The notes: generated by a model from the sequence alone, not told the origin. DNA of 64,000 bases from Vibrio tetraodonis (GCF_003350295.1 NZ_QLYY01000019.1:82957-146956), one strand, 5' to 3'. Counted from the stretch's first letter, positions 19,201-32,366 are shown. Numbers and translations: made by a program.

Positions 19201-20684
19201 TTAAAACTAAGCTTGTTCAAGCAGAGCGGCAACGCACGCGTGCTCGTGATGAGTTGAAGCAGTCACAGGGTCAAATGAACCAATACCACCAGGTTCTGGC
19301 ATCATTAAAGAGTTCTCATCAAGCGAAACAAGAAACGGTACACGAGTTTAAGCAAGAGCTTCAAGAGTTTGGTGTTCACGCTGACGAAGGTGCTAAAGAG
19401 CGGGCGATTCGTCGTCGTGACGAGTTGCAAGAACGTATGCACACCTCACGCAGCCGCAAAACTGAACTAGAAAAAACGATCACATCAACTGAATTAGAAA
19501 TGAAGGGGCTAGCAAAGCGCCTTAAAAAAGTTCAAAAGGACTATGTTGAGTTTCGAACTTTCGTTGTGGCAGCCAAGGCTGGTTGGTGCTCCGTATTGCG
19601 CTTAGCTCGTGAAAATGACGTAGAACGTCGATTACATAAGCGTGAACTGGCCTATTTGTCGGCAGATGAGCTTCGTTCTATGTCGGACAAATCACTTGGT
19701 GCTTTGCGCCTTGCCGTTGCCGATAATGATGACCTACGCGATGCCCTTCGTCTGTCAGAAGACAATGCCCGTCCAGAGCGTAAAGTGCTTTTTTACATTG
19801 CTGTTTATCAACATTTGCGAGAGCGAATTCGCCAAGACATTATTCGTACGGACGATCCAGTTGAAGCGATTGAAGAGATGGAAGTTGAATTAGCTAGGTT
19901 AACCGAAGAGCTCACTCAGCGTGAAAACCGCTTGGCGATTAGCTCTGAATCGGTCGCCAGTATTATTAAGAAAACCATTCAGCGGGAGCAAAACCGTATT
20001 CGTATGCTCAACCAAGGGCTATCGAACATCGCGTTTGGACAAGTTAAAGGTGTGCGCCTGAACGTCAAAATTCGCGAGAGTCATGAAGTTTTACTCAATG
20101 GGTTAGCGTTGCAACAAGAGCAACACAAGGATCTGTTTGAAACGAATCGACATACATTTTCTGAGGCAATGGCAAAGCTATTCCAGCGCGTTAACCCTCA
20201 TGTTGATATGGGACAACGTAGCCCGCAAGTATTAGGCGAGGAACTGCTAGATTACCGCAATTATCTAGAATTGAGTGTTGAAGTTTGCCGTAGTTCTGAT
20301 GGTTGGTTACAAGCTGAATCGGGTGCTCTTTCTACTGGTGAAGCAATAGGCACGGGCCAATCTATCTTGCTTATGGTTGTTCAAAGTTGGGAAGAAGAAT
20401 CGAGACGTCTGCGGAGCAAAGATATTGTGCCATGTCGTTTACTATTTTTGGATGAAGCAGCGCGTTTGGACGCTAAATCTATCTCCACGTTATTTGAACT
20501 GTGTGATCGCTTGGATATGCAGCTGCTTATTGCTGCCCCAGAAAATATCAGTCCGGAAAAAGGGACGACCTATAAATTGGTTCGTAAGGTGTTTAAAGAT
20601 CACGAGCATGTTCATGTCGTTGGTTTACGAGGTTTCGCTCAACCTGAACAGGGAGAAGAAACTGAAGAAGCGCTCATTGAGTAA
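16230..20684 (+). CDS. mukB: SMC-like ATPase MukB
   Basis: Structural ATPase of MukBEF, 1,484 residues, the usual length. Walker A GGNGAGKS is at 34-41; two long coiled-coil arms flank a hinge around 640-790; the C-terminal head carries the signature [12 protein letters not shown] (about 1367) and Walker [13 protein letters not shown] (about 1405). In vivo it forms an ATP-driven DNA loop extruder and binds topoisomerase IV. Last gene of the cmoM-mukFEB operon, followed by a strong terminator. Confidence 0.97.
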   Translation: MIERGKYRSLTMVNWNGFFARTFDIDGLVTTLSGGNGAGKSTTMAAFITALIPDQTLLHFRNTTEAGSSQSSRDKGLYGKLQPGACYAALDVVNSRNQRLLFAVKLQQVAGRDKKVDIKPFVIQGLPSHVKPTDILIESVSDTQARVRQINEIKQCITDYEGVQLKVFNSIVDYHAQMFEFGVIPKKLRNSGDRSKFYRLIEASLYGGISSAITRSLRDYLLPQNGGVKKAFQDMESALRENRMTLEAIKTTQADRDLFKHLITESTNYVAADYMRHANERRSKLEQTLSFRAELFGSRETLVEQNNLLNRVQQELELLIETESGLEQDYQAASDHLQLVQNALRQQEKIERYQEDLLELSERLEEQMMVVEEAQERVLIIEEQASIAEEEVDSLKTQLADYQQALDVQQTRALQYQQAVQALEKAKLLLGDDVLTADSAQAVVSHLKEQESENTTSLLAVKHKLDMSSAAVEQFELALQLVRKILGAGVERKEASTLSKQLINQARDAEQIIGNEKQWYAQHRDLERRLSQQQQAKEALDTYHKQYHIQLTDESRLEQEREAKLAHVESLELELETLRESRTDKRRSEQDLSAEIKRLEEIAPPWIAAHDALESLKEQSGADLYDKQAVMSHMQIVLEQEKRQTLEKEKLGERRVQLDNEIERLASPGGSNDPRLKGLADTLGGVLLSEIYDDITIDDAPYFSAMYGPSRHAIVVSDLTDIETKLVELDDCPEDLYIIEGDIDAFDDSSFDAEELQGAVCVRMNDRQMRYSRLPEIPLFGRAAREQRLEILRDEREEVVEQHAKAAFDSQKLQRLYQTFNQFVAQHIQVAFESDPEQALAAVRDKRNQIVRDLTDLDAKVQQNSAKLVSSKQALTLLDKLAPVMVLIEDESLASRFEDLEEKMAQLADAKSFLTSHAKSIDQLQKVASALEVDPEEFEALEAEYQAQDSQLQELKKRIFAVSDLVERRHHFAYSDSIELLDRSSELSEQLKTKLVQAERQRTRARDELKQSQGQMNQYHQVLASLKSSHQAKQETVHEFKQELQEFGVHADEGAKERAIRRRDELQERMHTSRSRKTELEKTITSTELEMKGLAKRLKKVQKDYVEFRTFVVAAKAGWCSVLRLARENDVERRLHKRELAYLSADELRSMSDKSLGALRLAVADNDDLRDALRLSEDNARPERKVLFYIAVYQHLRERIRQDIIRTDDPVEAIEEMEVELARLTEELTQRENRLAISSESVASIIKKTIQREQNRIRMLNQGLSNIAFGQVKGVRLNVKIRESHEVLLNGLALQQEQHKDLFETNRHTFSEAMAKLFQRVNPHVDMGQRSPQVLGEELLDYRNYLELSVEVCRSSDGWLQAESGALSTGEAIGTGQSILLMVVQSWEEESRRLRSKDIVPCRLLFLDEAARLDAKSISTLFELCDRLDMQLLIAAPENISPEKGTTYKLVRKVFKDHEHVHVVGLRGFAQPEQGEETEEALIE

Positions 20685-20704
20685 CGGTTATACCCGAGTC
20701 AAAC

Positions 20705-20732
20705 AAAGCTGCTCAGTAGAGCAGCTTTTTTT
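20705..20732 (+). terminator. Intrinsic terminator of the muk operon
   Basis: AAAGCTGCTC / GAGCAGCTTT with a 4-base loop followed by a run of seven T. It also lies just past the stop of the convergent ATP-grasp gene. Confidence 0.9.
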
Positions 20733-20747
20733 CGTTTATAAACTTAG

Positions 20748-21728
20748 CTAGAACTGTGCGGATGAACCAAATTGTTTCGCTGCGTAGGCAACTCTTTCGC
20801 TAGCATCTGGGTAGACTCTCGGTGCTCCCAAGTTTTCTATATGATGTAAGCGAGGCAGTAGACCGGCACCATTTGCAATTTGAATAGCGAGCCCAGGCCG
20901 AGCATTGAGTTCCAGAACCATGGGGCCTTCTTCTTTATCAAGTACCATGTCTGTCCCCATATAACCCAGTCCAGTCATCTCCCAAGCACTGGATGCAAGG
21001 GTTAATAAACGCTCCCAATGTGGCACCTGTAACGTCGAGAGATCTTTGTTTGTATCTGGGTGGTGAGTGATAGGATGATCGAATTGAACAGCTCTAATCG
21101 CTTTGCCTGTGGCAATATCAATACCTACACCTACGGCACCTTGGTGAAGGTTTGCTTTGCCATCAGATGCTGCGGTCGAACACCTCATCATAGCCATCAC
21201 TGGGTAGCCTTTAAATACGATGATACGAACATCGGGCACACCTTCGTAGCTAAAGCCACTAAAACAGTCATCGAATTTAATCAGGTTTTCAACAACGGCA
21301 ACATCGTTTTTCCCCCCAAGTGAGAATAGGCCAGCTAATGCGTTGCTTACATGCCTTTCAACATCTTGTTTGTTGATCGATGCGCCAGAGGGCTTAGTAT
21401 AGGCTCCATTTTGGTGAGATGTGACTACTAAGATACCCTTACCACCACTTCCCTGAGCTGGTTTAATAACAAAACCAGGCCAATCTTTAACCATGTTGTG
21501 GATGTTCTTAACTTCCGCTTGATGGCTGATAACACCGATCAGCTCAGGTGTAGTAGCCCCATGCTGCTGAGCAATAATCTTAGTCTTAAGTTTGTCATCG
21601 ACCAAAGGGTATTTAGAGCGATCGTTGTACCGACCTATATAGCTATGGTTGCGTTGGTTCATACCCATAATACCATTGGAGCGTAATTTATTAGGTGACG
21701 TAAACTGCGAAGTTAATCGTGACAGCAT
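20748..21728 (-). CDS. RimK-like alpha-L-glutamate ligase family protein (ATP-grasp)
   Basis: A 326-residue ATP-grasp protein of the RimK-related ligase family (TIGR02291). The ATP-binding loop GSGGKG is at 93-98 and the metal-binding LELNARPG at 272-279. RimK-type enzymes add glutamate or other amino acids to an acceptor; the acceptor here is unknown. It is the last gene of a three-gene operon, starting 3 bases after the 7-TM transglutaminase-like gene. The conserved trio suggests cytoplasmic ligation linked to a membrane sensor or transporter and a periplasmic protease-like partner (inference). Confidence 0.82.
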   Translation of the reverse strand: MLSRLTSQFTSPNKLRSNGIMGMNQRNHSYIGRYNDRSKYPLVDDKLKTKIIAQQHGATTPELIGVISHQAEVKNIHNMVKDWPGFVIKPAQGSGGKGILVVTSHQNGAYTKPSGASINKQDVERHVSNALAGLFSLGGKNDVAVVENLIKFDDCFSGFSYEGVPDVRIIVFKGYPVMAMMRCSTAASDGKANLHQGAVGVGIDIATGKAIRAVQFDHPITHHPDTNKDLSTLQVPHWERLLTLASSAWEMTGLGYMGTDMVLDKEEGPMVLELNARPGLAIQIANGAGLLPRLHHIENLGAPRVYPDASERVAYAAKQFGSSAQF

Positions 21729-21731
21729 AGT

Positions 21732-23237
21732 TTAGTCCTCCGCTAATGGTTTAAAGCGCCTTAGCTCGGTTAGGCGATACCCTGTGTATGTTCCAAGTAG
21801 CAAGATACCGGCTAATACAATCAGCTGAAGACCAATAAAGTTAAACGTCAGATGCTGAATGTATGAATTGGTCATAGCAAGGTAAACAAGCGTCGCAGTG
21901 GCAAGCGAACCACCACCTTGAAGAATCACTTCCTTAGCGCCTTCTTCTTCCCATAGAATCGACATACGTTCAATGGTCCACGAAAGAATAATCATCGGGA
22001 AGAAAGTAATCGAGAGACCTTCGGTTAAGCCGATCTTAAACGCCACAACCGTGAATACGGAAATAATCATGATTACGGTGATAATAACGGCAGATATTCT
22101 GGCGACGAGTAATAAGTTTAGCCTAGAGAGGTAGCTGCGGATAATCAACCCTGTACCCACGATCAATAAAAATCCGACGATTCCTGTTAGCAATTGGGTT
22201 TGTACGAAAGCGACTGCTATCAGCACAGGCATGAAAGTTCCTGATGTTTTTAGTCCAATAATCACGCGCAGGAATACCACAATGAGTGCGCCAATAGGAA
22301 TAAGCATGATGGTCTTAAACATAGCTTGTTCTTCAAGTGGTAAACTGTGAATGGAGAAGTTAAGCAGGCCATCCGCTTCGACTTTATTTAGTGTCGCTTG
22401 CTTGGGTGAGACATCTTGAGCAATCATCGAAAAATGAACCTGACTATTTTGCCCACCGACGATATCTAGGAGCGATACGTTTGACTCATCCCAGACTAAT
22501 ATATTGTCATCAATGGCTTGGGTAGCATTTTGGGGATTAAATAGGACCCATTCACTGCCATCCCAGACTTGGTTCATCAGCTCAATAGTTTGACGGCGGC
22601 GGCCGTCCTCTAATTCGATAACACCAACAATTTTGCTCGGAACTTTGGCATAGGCGAGAACTTTATCAACGGCTGACACCTTGTCCATTTTATTAAGCAG
22701 TAGTCCTGCATTTTGACTGTCTGAATCGTTGAGGATTTTAATCAGTTCTCTGGTGAAAGTAACATCGTCCGCTGAACTCTTATTGGCTCGCTCTATAATG
22801 GATATAGCGGCAGCTTCGGTAGGTCCATCAAAGGTTGGTGAAATGATTTTCGTTGTAGGTGCTTGTGTTTTTACTTTTGCTTGAGGGTCAACAAGAAATT
22901 GGGCTTTATAATATATCGTTTGGGCTCCAGCAGCCTGTCGGATTGACCATTCAGCGCGGCGCCCTGACTCAGACTTTATGTAGGATACACCATAACCAGA
23001 AGATGAAGAGGATTCGTTGATCAAAGTAAAGCCATTTTGTGTGTGAGGAATGGCTAACGAGGCTTTAACGGGTTTAGATTGAGCGTTAAATTCAACACGA
23101 GCTTCTATATCCCAGATCTGGCGAGTTTCACCGGGAGTCCAAGGGACACCATATGTTTGGTGACGAAACATACTCAGAGCAATACCTGCCACTATGAGTA
23201 AGGCGACAGATATATAAAAGGGGACTTTAGACGTCAT
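21732..23237 (-). CDS. Inactive-transglutaminase/7-TM membrane protein (UUP1 family)
   Basis: A 501-residue protein with one N-terminal anchor helix (about 5-23), a roughly 280-residue periplasmic part that resembles transglutaminase-like domains, and a C-terminal half with about seven membrane helices starting near residue 310. It matches the family described as inactive transglutaminase fused to seven transmembrane helices. A catalytic Cys is not apparent: I see no Cys in the periplasmic part. It is the middle gene of the operon, 8 bases after the lipoprotein gene. The function is unknown; a receptor- or transporter-like role is inference. Confidence 0.8.
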   Translation of the reverse strand: MTSKVPFYISVALLIVAGIALSMFRHQTYGVPWTPGETRQIWDIEARVEFNAQSKPVKASLAIPHTQNGFTLINESSSSSGYGVSYIKSESGRRAEWSIRQAAGAQTIYYKAQFLVDPQAKVKTQAPTTKIISPTFDGPTEAAAISIIERANKSSADDVTFTRELIKILNDSDSQNAGLLLNKMDKVSAVDKVLAYAKVPSKIVGVIELEDGRRRQTIELMNQVWDGSEWVLFNPQNATQAIDDNILVWDESNVSLLDIVGGQNSQVHFSMIAQDVSPKQATLNKVEADGLLNFSIHSLPLEEQAMFKTIMLIPIGALIVVFLRVIIGLKTSGTFMPVLIAVAFVQTQLLTGIVGFLLIVGTGLIIRSYLSRLNLLLVARISAVIITVIMIISVFTVVAFKIGLTEGLSITFFPMIILSWTIERMSILWEEEGAKEVILQGGGSLATATLVYLAMTNSYIQHLTFNFIGLQLIVLAGILLLGTYTGYRLTELRRFKPLAED

Positions 23238-23245
23238 AAGCTACC

Positions 23246-23992
23246 TTATTTTTTTTGTTCAAGTTCCGTTTGAATGTATTTTTTACTTACATCCACCACT
23301 GCAATGTCTCGGATGAAATCTCGACCTAGCAACACAGGATGGATCATTTGGGAGCGATCTGCCAAAGTAAACTGTGTCTTTTCGTGAATCTTGCCCAATC
23401 TAACCCACAATTCAACCACAGGACGCCGTTCTAGTTGACAATTTGTCGCCTGACGTATCTTTGCATAACGAATAATGGGGGCTTCAATCCAATTGTTATC
23501 ATCCAATGGTGTTATACCATCGGAGAGATGAAAGCGTATCCAATTTTTACCATTACGTTCAAACTCTTCGACATCGACAGCATTCAGAGATGATGTTTCT
23601 GAACCAGTGTCGATACGAGCATCAAATTTCTGCTCTACAGAGCCGATGATAACTTTTTCAATTTCACCGAGCATCAATGCTTGGGTCGAATGAGCTTGGG
23701 TCTTTGTAGACGCTGACGGTATGTTGTCTACTCGTGGTTTGCCTGCATCGATTAGCGTTTGTTGTCTGAGTTTTCGAACTTCAGAGCTAAGTGAGTCAAC
23801 TTTTGCTGTTAGAGTGGAAATTTGATTATCTTTATCAGACATCTGCGCATGTATTTGGTCAAATCTTTGCGCGGAATTGGTTTCGGAAGCTTGGATCGCA
23901 GCCAAGGTTTCTTGATGATATTGTTCACTGTTAGTAAGAGTACAACCGGAAACAAGTGTTATAGCAATTACCGGAGCCAATTTGGTTAACAT
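23246..23992 (-). CDS. Retropepsin-like (Zn_protease family) lipoprotein
   Basis: A 248-residue predicted lipoprotein: signal peptide with lipobox VSGC (Cys17), a coiled coil (about 25-80), then the RimK/LysX-associated 'ATP-dependent zinc protease' domain, really an aspartic retropepsin fold with D-T-G at 128-130 (FDARIDTGSETSSLNA) and a HPVLLGRDFI block near the end. As a retropepsin-type protein it would need to dimerise to be catalytic. First gene of the operon with the 7-TM protein and the ATP-grasp ligase; homologous trios occur in Pseudomonas and other gammaproteobacteria. Confidence 0.82.
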   Translation of the reverse strand: MLTKLAPVIAITLVSGCTLTNSEQYHQETLAAIQASETNSAQRFDQIHAQMSDKDNQISTLTAKVDSLSSEVRKLRQQTLIDAGKPRVDNIPSASTKTQAHSTQALMLGEIEKVIIGSVEQKFDARIDTGSETSSLNAVDVEEFERNGKNWIRFHLSDGITPLDDNNWIEAPIIRYAKIRQATNCQLERRPVVELWVRLGKIHEKTQFTLADRSQMIHPVLLGRDFIRDIAVVDVSKKYIQTELEQKK

Positions 23993-24059
23993 TAAAAATC
24001 CTAATAATAGGTTAAAGTGTTCTGATTAGTTTAAAGATTAAAACTGCCAATACTCGCAG

Positions 24060-24082
24060 AGTGAAACTACCATGGTTTCACT
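24060..24082. repeat. Inverted repeat upstream of the lipoprotein operon
   Basis: AGTGAAAC / GTTTCACT, perfect 8-bp arms with a 7-base loop, 68 bases before the lipoprotein ATG on the minus strand. There is no T-run. Its position fits an operator or the 5' end of the leader; no regulator can be named. Confidence 0.4.
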
Positions 24083-24166
24083 GCAATGAGTTGTTTTCTT
24101 TCCTATATGAAAGAGTTGTATTCATCAGAAGATTCTAAATCTTTTCAATCTTTAGATTAAGGGGGA

Positions 24167-24194
24167 GACAGACTCGAAAGGTTAAGAGTCTGTC
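24167..24194 (-). terminator. Stem-loop after cmoB
   Basis: GACAGACTC / GAGTCTGTC, perfect 9-bp stem with a 10-base loop, beginning 10 bases past the cmoB stop. The minus-strand tail is C/T-rich rather than a pure T-run, so efficiency is uncertain. Confidence 0.5.
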
Positions 24195-24204
24195 AAAAAT
24201 TGTC

Positions 24205-25179
24205 TTAGTGAGGTTTTTTCGCGACAAGAGTAGCGCGACGAGGAGCAGGATGACCTTCTATGGTTCTACTTGGATCCTTGGGATCAAGATAATCAGGTAG
24301 CGAATTGTGCGTCATCCATGAGGTAGTGCGTTGCTCATCGGTCGTTGTAATATTTTCTTCGGCGATAGTCACACTTTCAAAGCCGACCTGTTCCAACCAA
24401 ACTTTGAGAGCTTTTGCTGAGGGAAAAAAGTATACATTACGCATTTGTGCGTATCGATCTGTTGGGACGAGCACAGAGGTTTCATCGCCTTCAATAACCA
24501 GAGTTTCAAGTACCAACTCTCCTCCGGCAACAAGTTGGTCCTTGAGCTGAATGAGGTGATCAAGCGGTGAGCGACGGTGATATAGAACACCCATGCTAAA
24601 CACAGTGTCGAAGGCCTCTAGTTTGGGGAGCTGCTCGATTCCAAGTGGCAAAAGGTGGGCGCCCTGATGATCCCCCATGAGTTTACGTACCGCCTCAAAT
24701 TGTACAAGGAACAAATGGGAAGGATCGATTCCTACGCATAGGCGGGCGCCTTCTCCTAGCATTCGCCACATATGATAGCCGTTACCGCAGCCTACATCGA
24801 GAACGTTGCGATCTTTCAGGGGTGAGATATGAGGTAGAACCCGGTCCCACTTCCAGTCGCTTCGCCATTCTGTATCAATATGAATACCATGTAGGTGATA
24901 CGGACCTTTACGCCATGGATGGAAAGTGCGCAATAGATTTTCTAGCTTCTTAACCTCACCCGATTCCAAAGGCGTATCGTTGGACAGGGTGACTGAATTT
25001 TTTATATCGATTTGGTCAGGAGAACCAACAGGGATTTTATTAAGGGCTTTGAGCCAGCGACCAAAATCACCATGTTCTGAATTTTGCCAATCTGTAAGCT
25101 GCTGTGGCAAGACATTAAGCCATGGCTGAAGGCGAGTATCGGTTGCAATTAACTTATAAAAATTGGCAAAGTTAAACAT
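24205..25179 (-). CDS. cmoB: tRNA U34 carboxymethyltransferase CmoB
   Basis: A 324-residue SAM-fold enzyme that transfers the carboxymethyl group of carboxy-SAM to 5-hydroxyuridine-34, giving cmo5U in tRNAs reading NNU/A/G codons. Typical blocks are [35 protein letters not shown] and [14 protein letters not shown]. It follows cmoA by 65 bases on the same strand. Its product feeds the CmoM methyltransferase encoded at 13.4 kb. Confidence 0.95.
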   Translation of the reverse strand: MFNFANFYKLIATDTRLQPWLNVLPQQLTDWQNSEHGDFGRWLKALNKIPVGSPDQIDIKNSVTLSNDTPLESGEVKKLENLLRTFHPWRKGPYHLHGIHIDTEWRSDWKWDRVLPHISPLKDRNVLDVGCGNGYHMWRMLGEGARLCVGIDPSHLFLVQFEAVRKLMGDHQGAHLLPLGIEQLPKLEAFDTVFSMGVLYHRRSPLDHLIQLKDQLVAGGELVLETLVIEGDETSVLVPTDRYAQMRNVYFFPSAKALKVWLEQVGFESVTIAEENITTTDEQRTTSWMTHNSLPDYLDPKDPSRTIEGHPAPRRATLVAKKPH

Positions 25180-25244
25180 AATATTTCACTGATAATAGAG
25201 TTGAGAATGTTTGTGTAAATGTAAGGAGTAAGTGCAATGTTTGA

Positions 25245-25997
<753 letters not shown>

Positions 25998-26173
25998 CTA
26001 AAGGCTTATCAGCCTCACAGTCCTACAGATTTAAAAAACGGCACATTTTATGTGAATTTTCGTCTCCTGTCATGTTTCAAGCGTTGTACCTCATGACTAG
26101 CTGACTTTCACACAAGCTAGATTATTGTCGAGATAAGCCATTATTGACTAACAAGAGTGCATTGAGTCTGCAG

Positions 26174-27040
26174 CTAAAACATTTGTATCTGTTTGTTTTC
26201 TTTATAGGCAGGGAAACAATTAAGGTCTGGCAGTGTTACTTTCTCCTGTAGCTGTCGATAAAGATTTGCGGCCAACTCAGGCGCAACGATATTATCTGCT
26301 GTGTGGATCATCAAATAAGGTTGTCTGCCTTGATTTACCCAGTCTGTAAGTTTGGATAGCCAAGGGACAAAAAAATCATAATTACTGCTTTCTAATGGGT
26401 GACCGATAAACCTCACCATAGGATTGCTGGCTGTAGCCAGTGCGTGAACCGGAACCTTAGGTTTTTTCTTTTGTGCATCGATAATGGCGTCGTTATCAGG
26501 TTTTGCGGCAAATACAGGTCGACTGTCCATTATAATTCGATCGTATTTTTGTTCCACTAGCCAAGCGTTGAGTGAGCGTTCCGCATCGCCTTTCAAGAAA
26601 AAAGCCGGATGCCTGACTTCTATGCCAATGGGAAACTCTTTAGGAAATTGGGCACAAAATTGTTTAAGTTGGCTCAAATTTTCGGGGCCAAAGGCCGCTG
26701 GCAACTGAATTGTCCATTGTCCTATTCGATGATGTAATGGTTCCATGATGGATATAAAATCGCGCAATTCCTCTTTGCAACCGCGCAACATCTGCTGATG
26801 TGTGATGTTTTTGGGTAACTTAAAGGTAAAGCGGAACTCGTCATGTGTTGATGCGTGCCAGTTACGGATTGTTGATGTATTGGGTGTCGCATAAAATGTG
26901 GTGTTACCTTCTACCGTATGAAAGACGCTGGCGTATTTTTCTAATCGCTCATTGGGCTTTGTGCCACTGCCGTAAAAAGTTTGCTGCCAATTATTATGAG
27001 ACCACATAGTGAGTCCGAGTCTGACTGGATAAGCATTCAT
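26174..27040 (-). CDS. DUF72 family protein (YecE-like)
   Basis: A 288-residue DUF72 protein, predicted TIM-barrel fold, with LGLTMWSHNNW at the N-terminus, EGNTTFYATPN near 45 and the conserved IMDSRPVF segment. E. coli yecE is a homologue whose function is not established. In many gammaproteobacteria it adjoins aspS, as here, divergently. The promoter region between the two genes is 262 bases long. Confidence 0.85.
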   Translation of the reverse strand: MNAYPVRLGLTMWSHNNWQQTFYGSGTKPNERLEKYASVFHTVEGNTTFYATPNTSTIRNWHASTHDEFRFTFKLPKNITHQQMLRGCKEELRDFISIMEPLHHRIGQWTIQLPAAFGPENLSQLKQFCAQFPKEFPIGIEVRHPAFFLKGDAERSLNAWLVEQKYDRIIMDSRPVFAAKPDNDAIIDAQKKKPKVPVHALATASNPMVRFIGHPLESSNYDFFVPWLSKLTDWVNQGRQPYLMIHTADNIVAPELAANLYRQLQEKVTLPDLNCFPAYKENKQIQMF

Positions 27041-27072
27041 ATCTATATTTCGAATAATGATTGATGAGAATT

Positions 27073-27102
27073 TTGCCGAATCACCCTGAATAAGGCTATA
27101 AT
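27073..27102 (+). promoter_or_regulatory. Sigma-70 promoter of aspS
   Basis: TTGCCG at 27073-27078 and a consensus TATAAT at 27097-27102, spaced 18 bases. Transcription would start near 27109, giving a leader of about 195 bases that contains two stem-loops. Confidence 0.6.
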
Positions 27103-27139
27103 CAGCGCCAATTTTTCGTATTGCTATTGTTTTAGCCCT

Positions 27140-27261
27140 CTATTGGCGCAAAAAGCACCAATAGATGATAAATCGCAATAAGTTGTGCGTTGAGTAGTCG
27201 ATTTTCAGACACTTTCAGCGTATAAATGGAGCTTTGCACTATCGGTAAAGTTATCACCGAT
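27140..27261 (+). promoter_or_regulatory. Stem-loops in the aspS leader
   Basis: Two hairpins in the predicted aspS 5' leader: CTATTGG-c-GC / GC-a-CCAATAG with an A5 loop at 27140-27163, and ATCGGT / ACCGAT at 27241-27261. Neither is followed by a T-run. They might affect translation or mRNA stability, but no T-box or known riboswitch signature is present. Confidence 0.4.
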
Positions 27262-27302
27262 GGGTAGTAATTAACATACTAAAAGAGATTGGGAAATTCA
27301 TT

Positions 27303-29081
27303 ATGCGTACCCATTACTGTGGTCACTTGAACAAGTCCCTCGCAGGACAAACTGTAGAACTTTGCGGTTGGGTTAATCGTCGCCGCGATTTAGGTGGACT
27401 AATTTTCATTGATATGCGAGATCGTGAAGGCATTGTTCAGGTAGTGGTGGATCCAGATATGGCAGATGCGTATGAAGTGGCCAATACACTTCGTAATGAG
27501 TTCTGTATCAAGCTTACCGGTGAAGTTCGAGTCCGTCCGGATAGTCAGGTCAACAAAGACATGGCGACCGGGGAAGTCGAAGTTATTGCTAAAGGTTTAG
27601 ACATTATAAACCGCGCCGATGTTCTTCCTTTAGACTTCAATCAGAAAAATACAGAAGAGCAACGCCTTAAGTACCGTTACTTAGACTTACGTCGTCCAGA
27701 AATGAGTGACCGTATTAAGCTGCGAGCAAAAGCGTCTAGCTTCGTGCGTCGATTCTTAGATGAAAATGGTTTTCTTGACATTGAGACACCAGTACTCACC
27801 AAAGCGACCCCTGAAGGTGCTCGTGACTATTTAGTTCCAAGTCGTGTTCATAAAGGTAGCTTTTACGCGCTACCTCAATCTCCGCAGCTTTTTAAACAGT
27901 TGCTAATGATGTCTGGTTTTGATCGTTATTATCAGATTGTTAAGTGTTTCCGCGATGAAGACTTGCGTGCTGATCGTCAGCCAGAGTTTACTCAGATCGA
28001 TATTGAAACCTCATTTATGACGGCAGATGAGGTCAGAGCCACCACAGAGAAAATGGTTCGTGATATGTGGCAAGAGCTGCTTGATGTTGATTTGGGTGAT
28101 TTCCCAGTAATGCCTTTTGCTGAAGCAATGCGCCGCTTTGGTTCAGATAAGCCTGATTTGCGTAACCCACTAGAGCTAGTTGACGTTGCTGACCTAGTTA
28201 AAGATGTTGAATTCAAAGTTTTCTCTGGTCCAGCTAATGATGAGAAAGGCCGTGTTGCTGTTATTCGAGTTCCAGGTGGTGCTTCGTTAACTCGTAAGCA
28301 AATCGATGGTTATGGTGAGTTCGTTGGAATCTATGGTGCCAAAGGCCTAGCGTGGATGAAGGTGAATGATCGCGCTGGAGGTATGGATGGAATTCAGTCA
28401 CCTGTTGCTAAATTCTTGAACCAAGAAGTAATTGAAGGCATCTTAGATCGCACCCAAGCTCAATCTGGCGATATTATTTTGTTTGGTGCAGACAAAGCGA
28501 ACACGGTATCGGAAGCAATGGGAGCTCTTCGTCTCAAGTTGGGTAAAGACCTAGAGCTTACCGATGAATCGGCGTGGGCACCACTATGGGTTGTGGACTT
28601 CCCAATGTTTGAGGAAGACGATGAAGGTAACCTCCATGCCATGCATCACCCATTCACGTCACCGCTGGGCGTTAATGCTCAAGAACTGAAAGCGAACCCA
28701 GCATCAGCCAATTCTAATGCCTATGATATGGTGATTAACGGCTATGAAGTGGGTGGTGGCTCTGTACGTATTCATAACGCTGAAATGCAGGCGGCAGTCT
28801 TTGATATTTTGGGTATTGAAGCTGAAGAGCAGCAGCAGAAGTTTGGTTTCTTACTGGATGCGCTTAAGTTTGGTACTCCGCCACATGCAGGTTTAGCTTT
28901 TGGCCTTGACCGCTTAGTCATGCTTTTGTGCGGAACTGAGAACATCCGCGATGTGATTGCTTTTCCAAAGACAACGGCGGCAGCTTGTTTGTTGACGGAT
29001 GCGCCAAGTCTGGCTAACCCTGCTGCATTGGAAGAGCTAGCGATTGCAGTGACGGTTGCAAAAGAGAAAAACGACGCTTAG
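27303..29081 (+). CDS. aspS: Aspartyl-tRNA synthetase
   Basis: Class IIb synthetase charging tRNA-Asp, 592 residues, bacterial type with the GAD insertion domain. Visible parts are an N-terminal OB-fold ([20 protein letters not shown]), motif 2 ([18 protein letters not shown]) and motif 3 ([13 protein letters not shown]). Absence of GatCAB genes nearby and the bacterial architecture fit a discriminating enzyme. The gene is monocistronic, with its own promoter and a strong terminator. Confidence 0.97.
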   Translation: MRTHYCGHLNKSLAGQTVELCGWVNRRRDLGGLIFIDMRDREGIVQVVVDPDMADAYEVANTLRNEFCIKLTGEVRVRPDSQVNKDMATGEVEVIAKGLDIINRADVLPLDFNQKNTEEQRLKYRYLDLRRPEMSDRIKLRAKASSFVRRFLDENGFLDIETPVLTKATPEGARDYLVPSRVHKGSFYALPQSPQLFKQLLMMSGFDRYYQIVKCFRDEDLRADRQPEFTQIDIETSFMTADEVRATTEKMVRDMWQELLDVDLGDFPVMPFAEAMRRFGSDKPDLRNPLELVDVADLVKDVEFKVFSGPANDEKGRVAVIRVPGGASLTRKQIDGYGEFVGIYGAKGLAWMKVNDRAGGMDGIQSPVAKFLNQEVIEGILDRTQAQSGDIILFGADKANTVSEAMGALRLKLGKDLELTDESAWAPLWVVDFPMFEEDDEGNLHAMHHPFTSPLGVNAQELKANPASANSNAYDMVINGYEVGGGSVRIHNAEMQAAVFDILGIEAEEQQQKFGFLLDALKFGTPPHAGLAFGLDRLVMLLCGTENIRDVIAFPKTTAAACLLTDAPSLANPAALEELAIAVTVAKEKNDA

Positions 29082-29114
29082 TCAATATATTCCAATAGTT
29101 TTTACTGTCCCAAA

Positions 29115-29146
29115 GAAAAAGGCGCTTCGATGAAGCGCCTTTTTAT
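29115..29146. terminator. Bidirectional terminator between aspS and rluE
   Basis: GGCGCTTC GAT GAAGCGCC (29121-29139) flanked by A5 on the left and T6 on the right; it serves both convergent genes and overlaps the rluE stop codon. Confidence 0.9.
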
Positions 29147-29835
29147 ATACTTACCTTTTTCCATTCCCCAGGCTTTAGATCGCCAAGGCTAAATTCTCCC
29201 ATTGAATAGCGAATAAGACGTAAAGTAGGGTGTCCAATATGGGCTGTCATTCTTCTTACTTGGCGATTACGACCTTCAATTATGGTGATCGCTAGCCATG
29301 TCGTTGGGATATTGGCCCGAAAACGAACTGGAGGATTACGAGGCCAAACATCGGGCTGCGGGATGACTTCTATCTGTGCGGGAAGTGTCATTCCGTCTTT
29401 TAGTTCGACGCCTTTACGCAGTTTGTCTAAGTCTTTTTCTTCTGGTTCGCCATCCACTTGTACCCAATAGGTTTTGGTAGATTTTGATTTCGGTTGGGTA
29501 AGCTTGGCTTGCAGTATGCCATCATTTGTTAGCACCATTAGTCCTTCACTGTCACGATCTAATCGACCCGCTGCGTATACCTCTTTGACTGAGATATAGT
29601 CGGCCAGCGTCTTTCGGCCTTGACCATCAGTAAACTGGCTAAGAGTGTCAAAAGGCTTGTTAAAGAGAATAATAGTGCGGTTTTTAGGTGTAACTGGCTG
29701 AGTATTGCGTTTGGCTTTATTCTTGGCAGGGGCTGAACGGGATTTGTTTTGCCAGTCTCTCTTTGAGTGTTTAAAACCTGATTTACTAGGGTGACGATTG
29801 GTTTTAGAAGACTCACGTTGAGAGCGTGATGACAT
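29143..29835 (-). CDS. rluE: 23S rRNA pseudouridine synthase RluE
   Basis: A 230-residue RsuA-family pseudouridine synthase; RluE modifies U2457 of 23S rRNA (E. coli numbering). The catalytic motif is [11 protein letters not shown] with the active-site Asp, and [10 protein letters not shown] is the conserved RNA-binding end. The first 45 residues are a Lys/Arg/Ser-rich extension, probably disordered. It is divergent from icd, an arrangement common in gammaproteobacteria, which supports RluE over its paralogues. Confidence 0.88.
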   Translation of the reverse strand: MSSRSQRESSKTNRHPSKSGFKHSKRDWQNKSRSAPAKNKAKRNTQPVTPKNRTIILFNKPFDTLSQFTDGQGRKTLADYISVKEVYAAGRLDRDSEGLMVLTNDGILQAKLTQPKSKSTKTYWVQVDGEPEEKDLDKLRKGVELKDGMTLPAQIEVIPQPDVWPRNPPVRFRANIPTTWLAITIIEGRNRQVRRMTAHIGHPTLRLIRYSMGEFSLGDLKPGEWKKVSI

Positions 29836-29939
29836 GTTAACTACCTTGCAAAATTGTGAATGAAGTGTGGGTGAAAATTTTAAACTTAGCTGTTTTAAGC
29901 TATCATGTGCGCGCCCGAAGACAGGATTGAAACCGCAAA

Positions 29940-30100
29940 ACGATAGACTATCGTACCAATTTTGTTTAATTATAACGTATTGTTCTCACGGATCTTACGC
30001 TAAAACTAGACGTAAGGAAAAGACAAAAGAGACAACAAAGCCGTTTGTAAGTGACTTACATACGGATACATCAACCAAAGCCGTCTACTGACGCGCTTTG
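29940..30100 (+). promoter_or_regulatory. Structured 5' leader of icd
   Basis: Four inverted repeats follow one another: ACGATAGACTATCGT (29940-29954); CTTACG/CGTAAG (29994-30016); TGTAAGTGACTTACA (30046-30060) inside a wider imperfect CCGT...ACGG stem (30041-30065); and CAAAGC-CGTC TACT GACG-c-GCTTTG (30076-30100). The octamer AAAGCCGT occurs twice. The last stem ends 22 bases before the icd ATG. No known riboswitch is recognised. Confidence 0.5.
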
Positions 30101-30113
30101 CAAGAACGGATAG

Positions 30114-32348
<2,235 letters not shown>

Positions 32349-32366
32349 TATTGTTTTGTAAATTTG

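Noticed and set aside
28460..28642. Minus-strand frames within aspS
   Set aside because: Shadows of a well-conserved synthetase gene.
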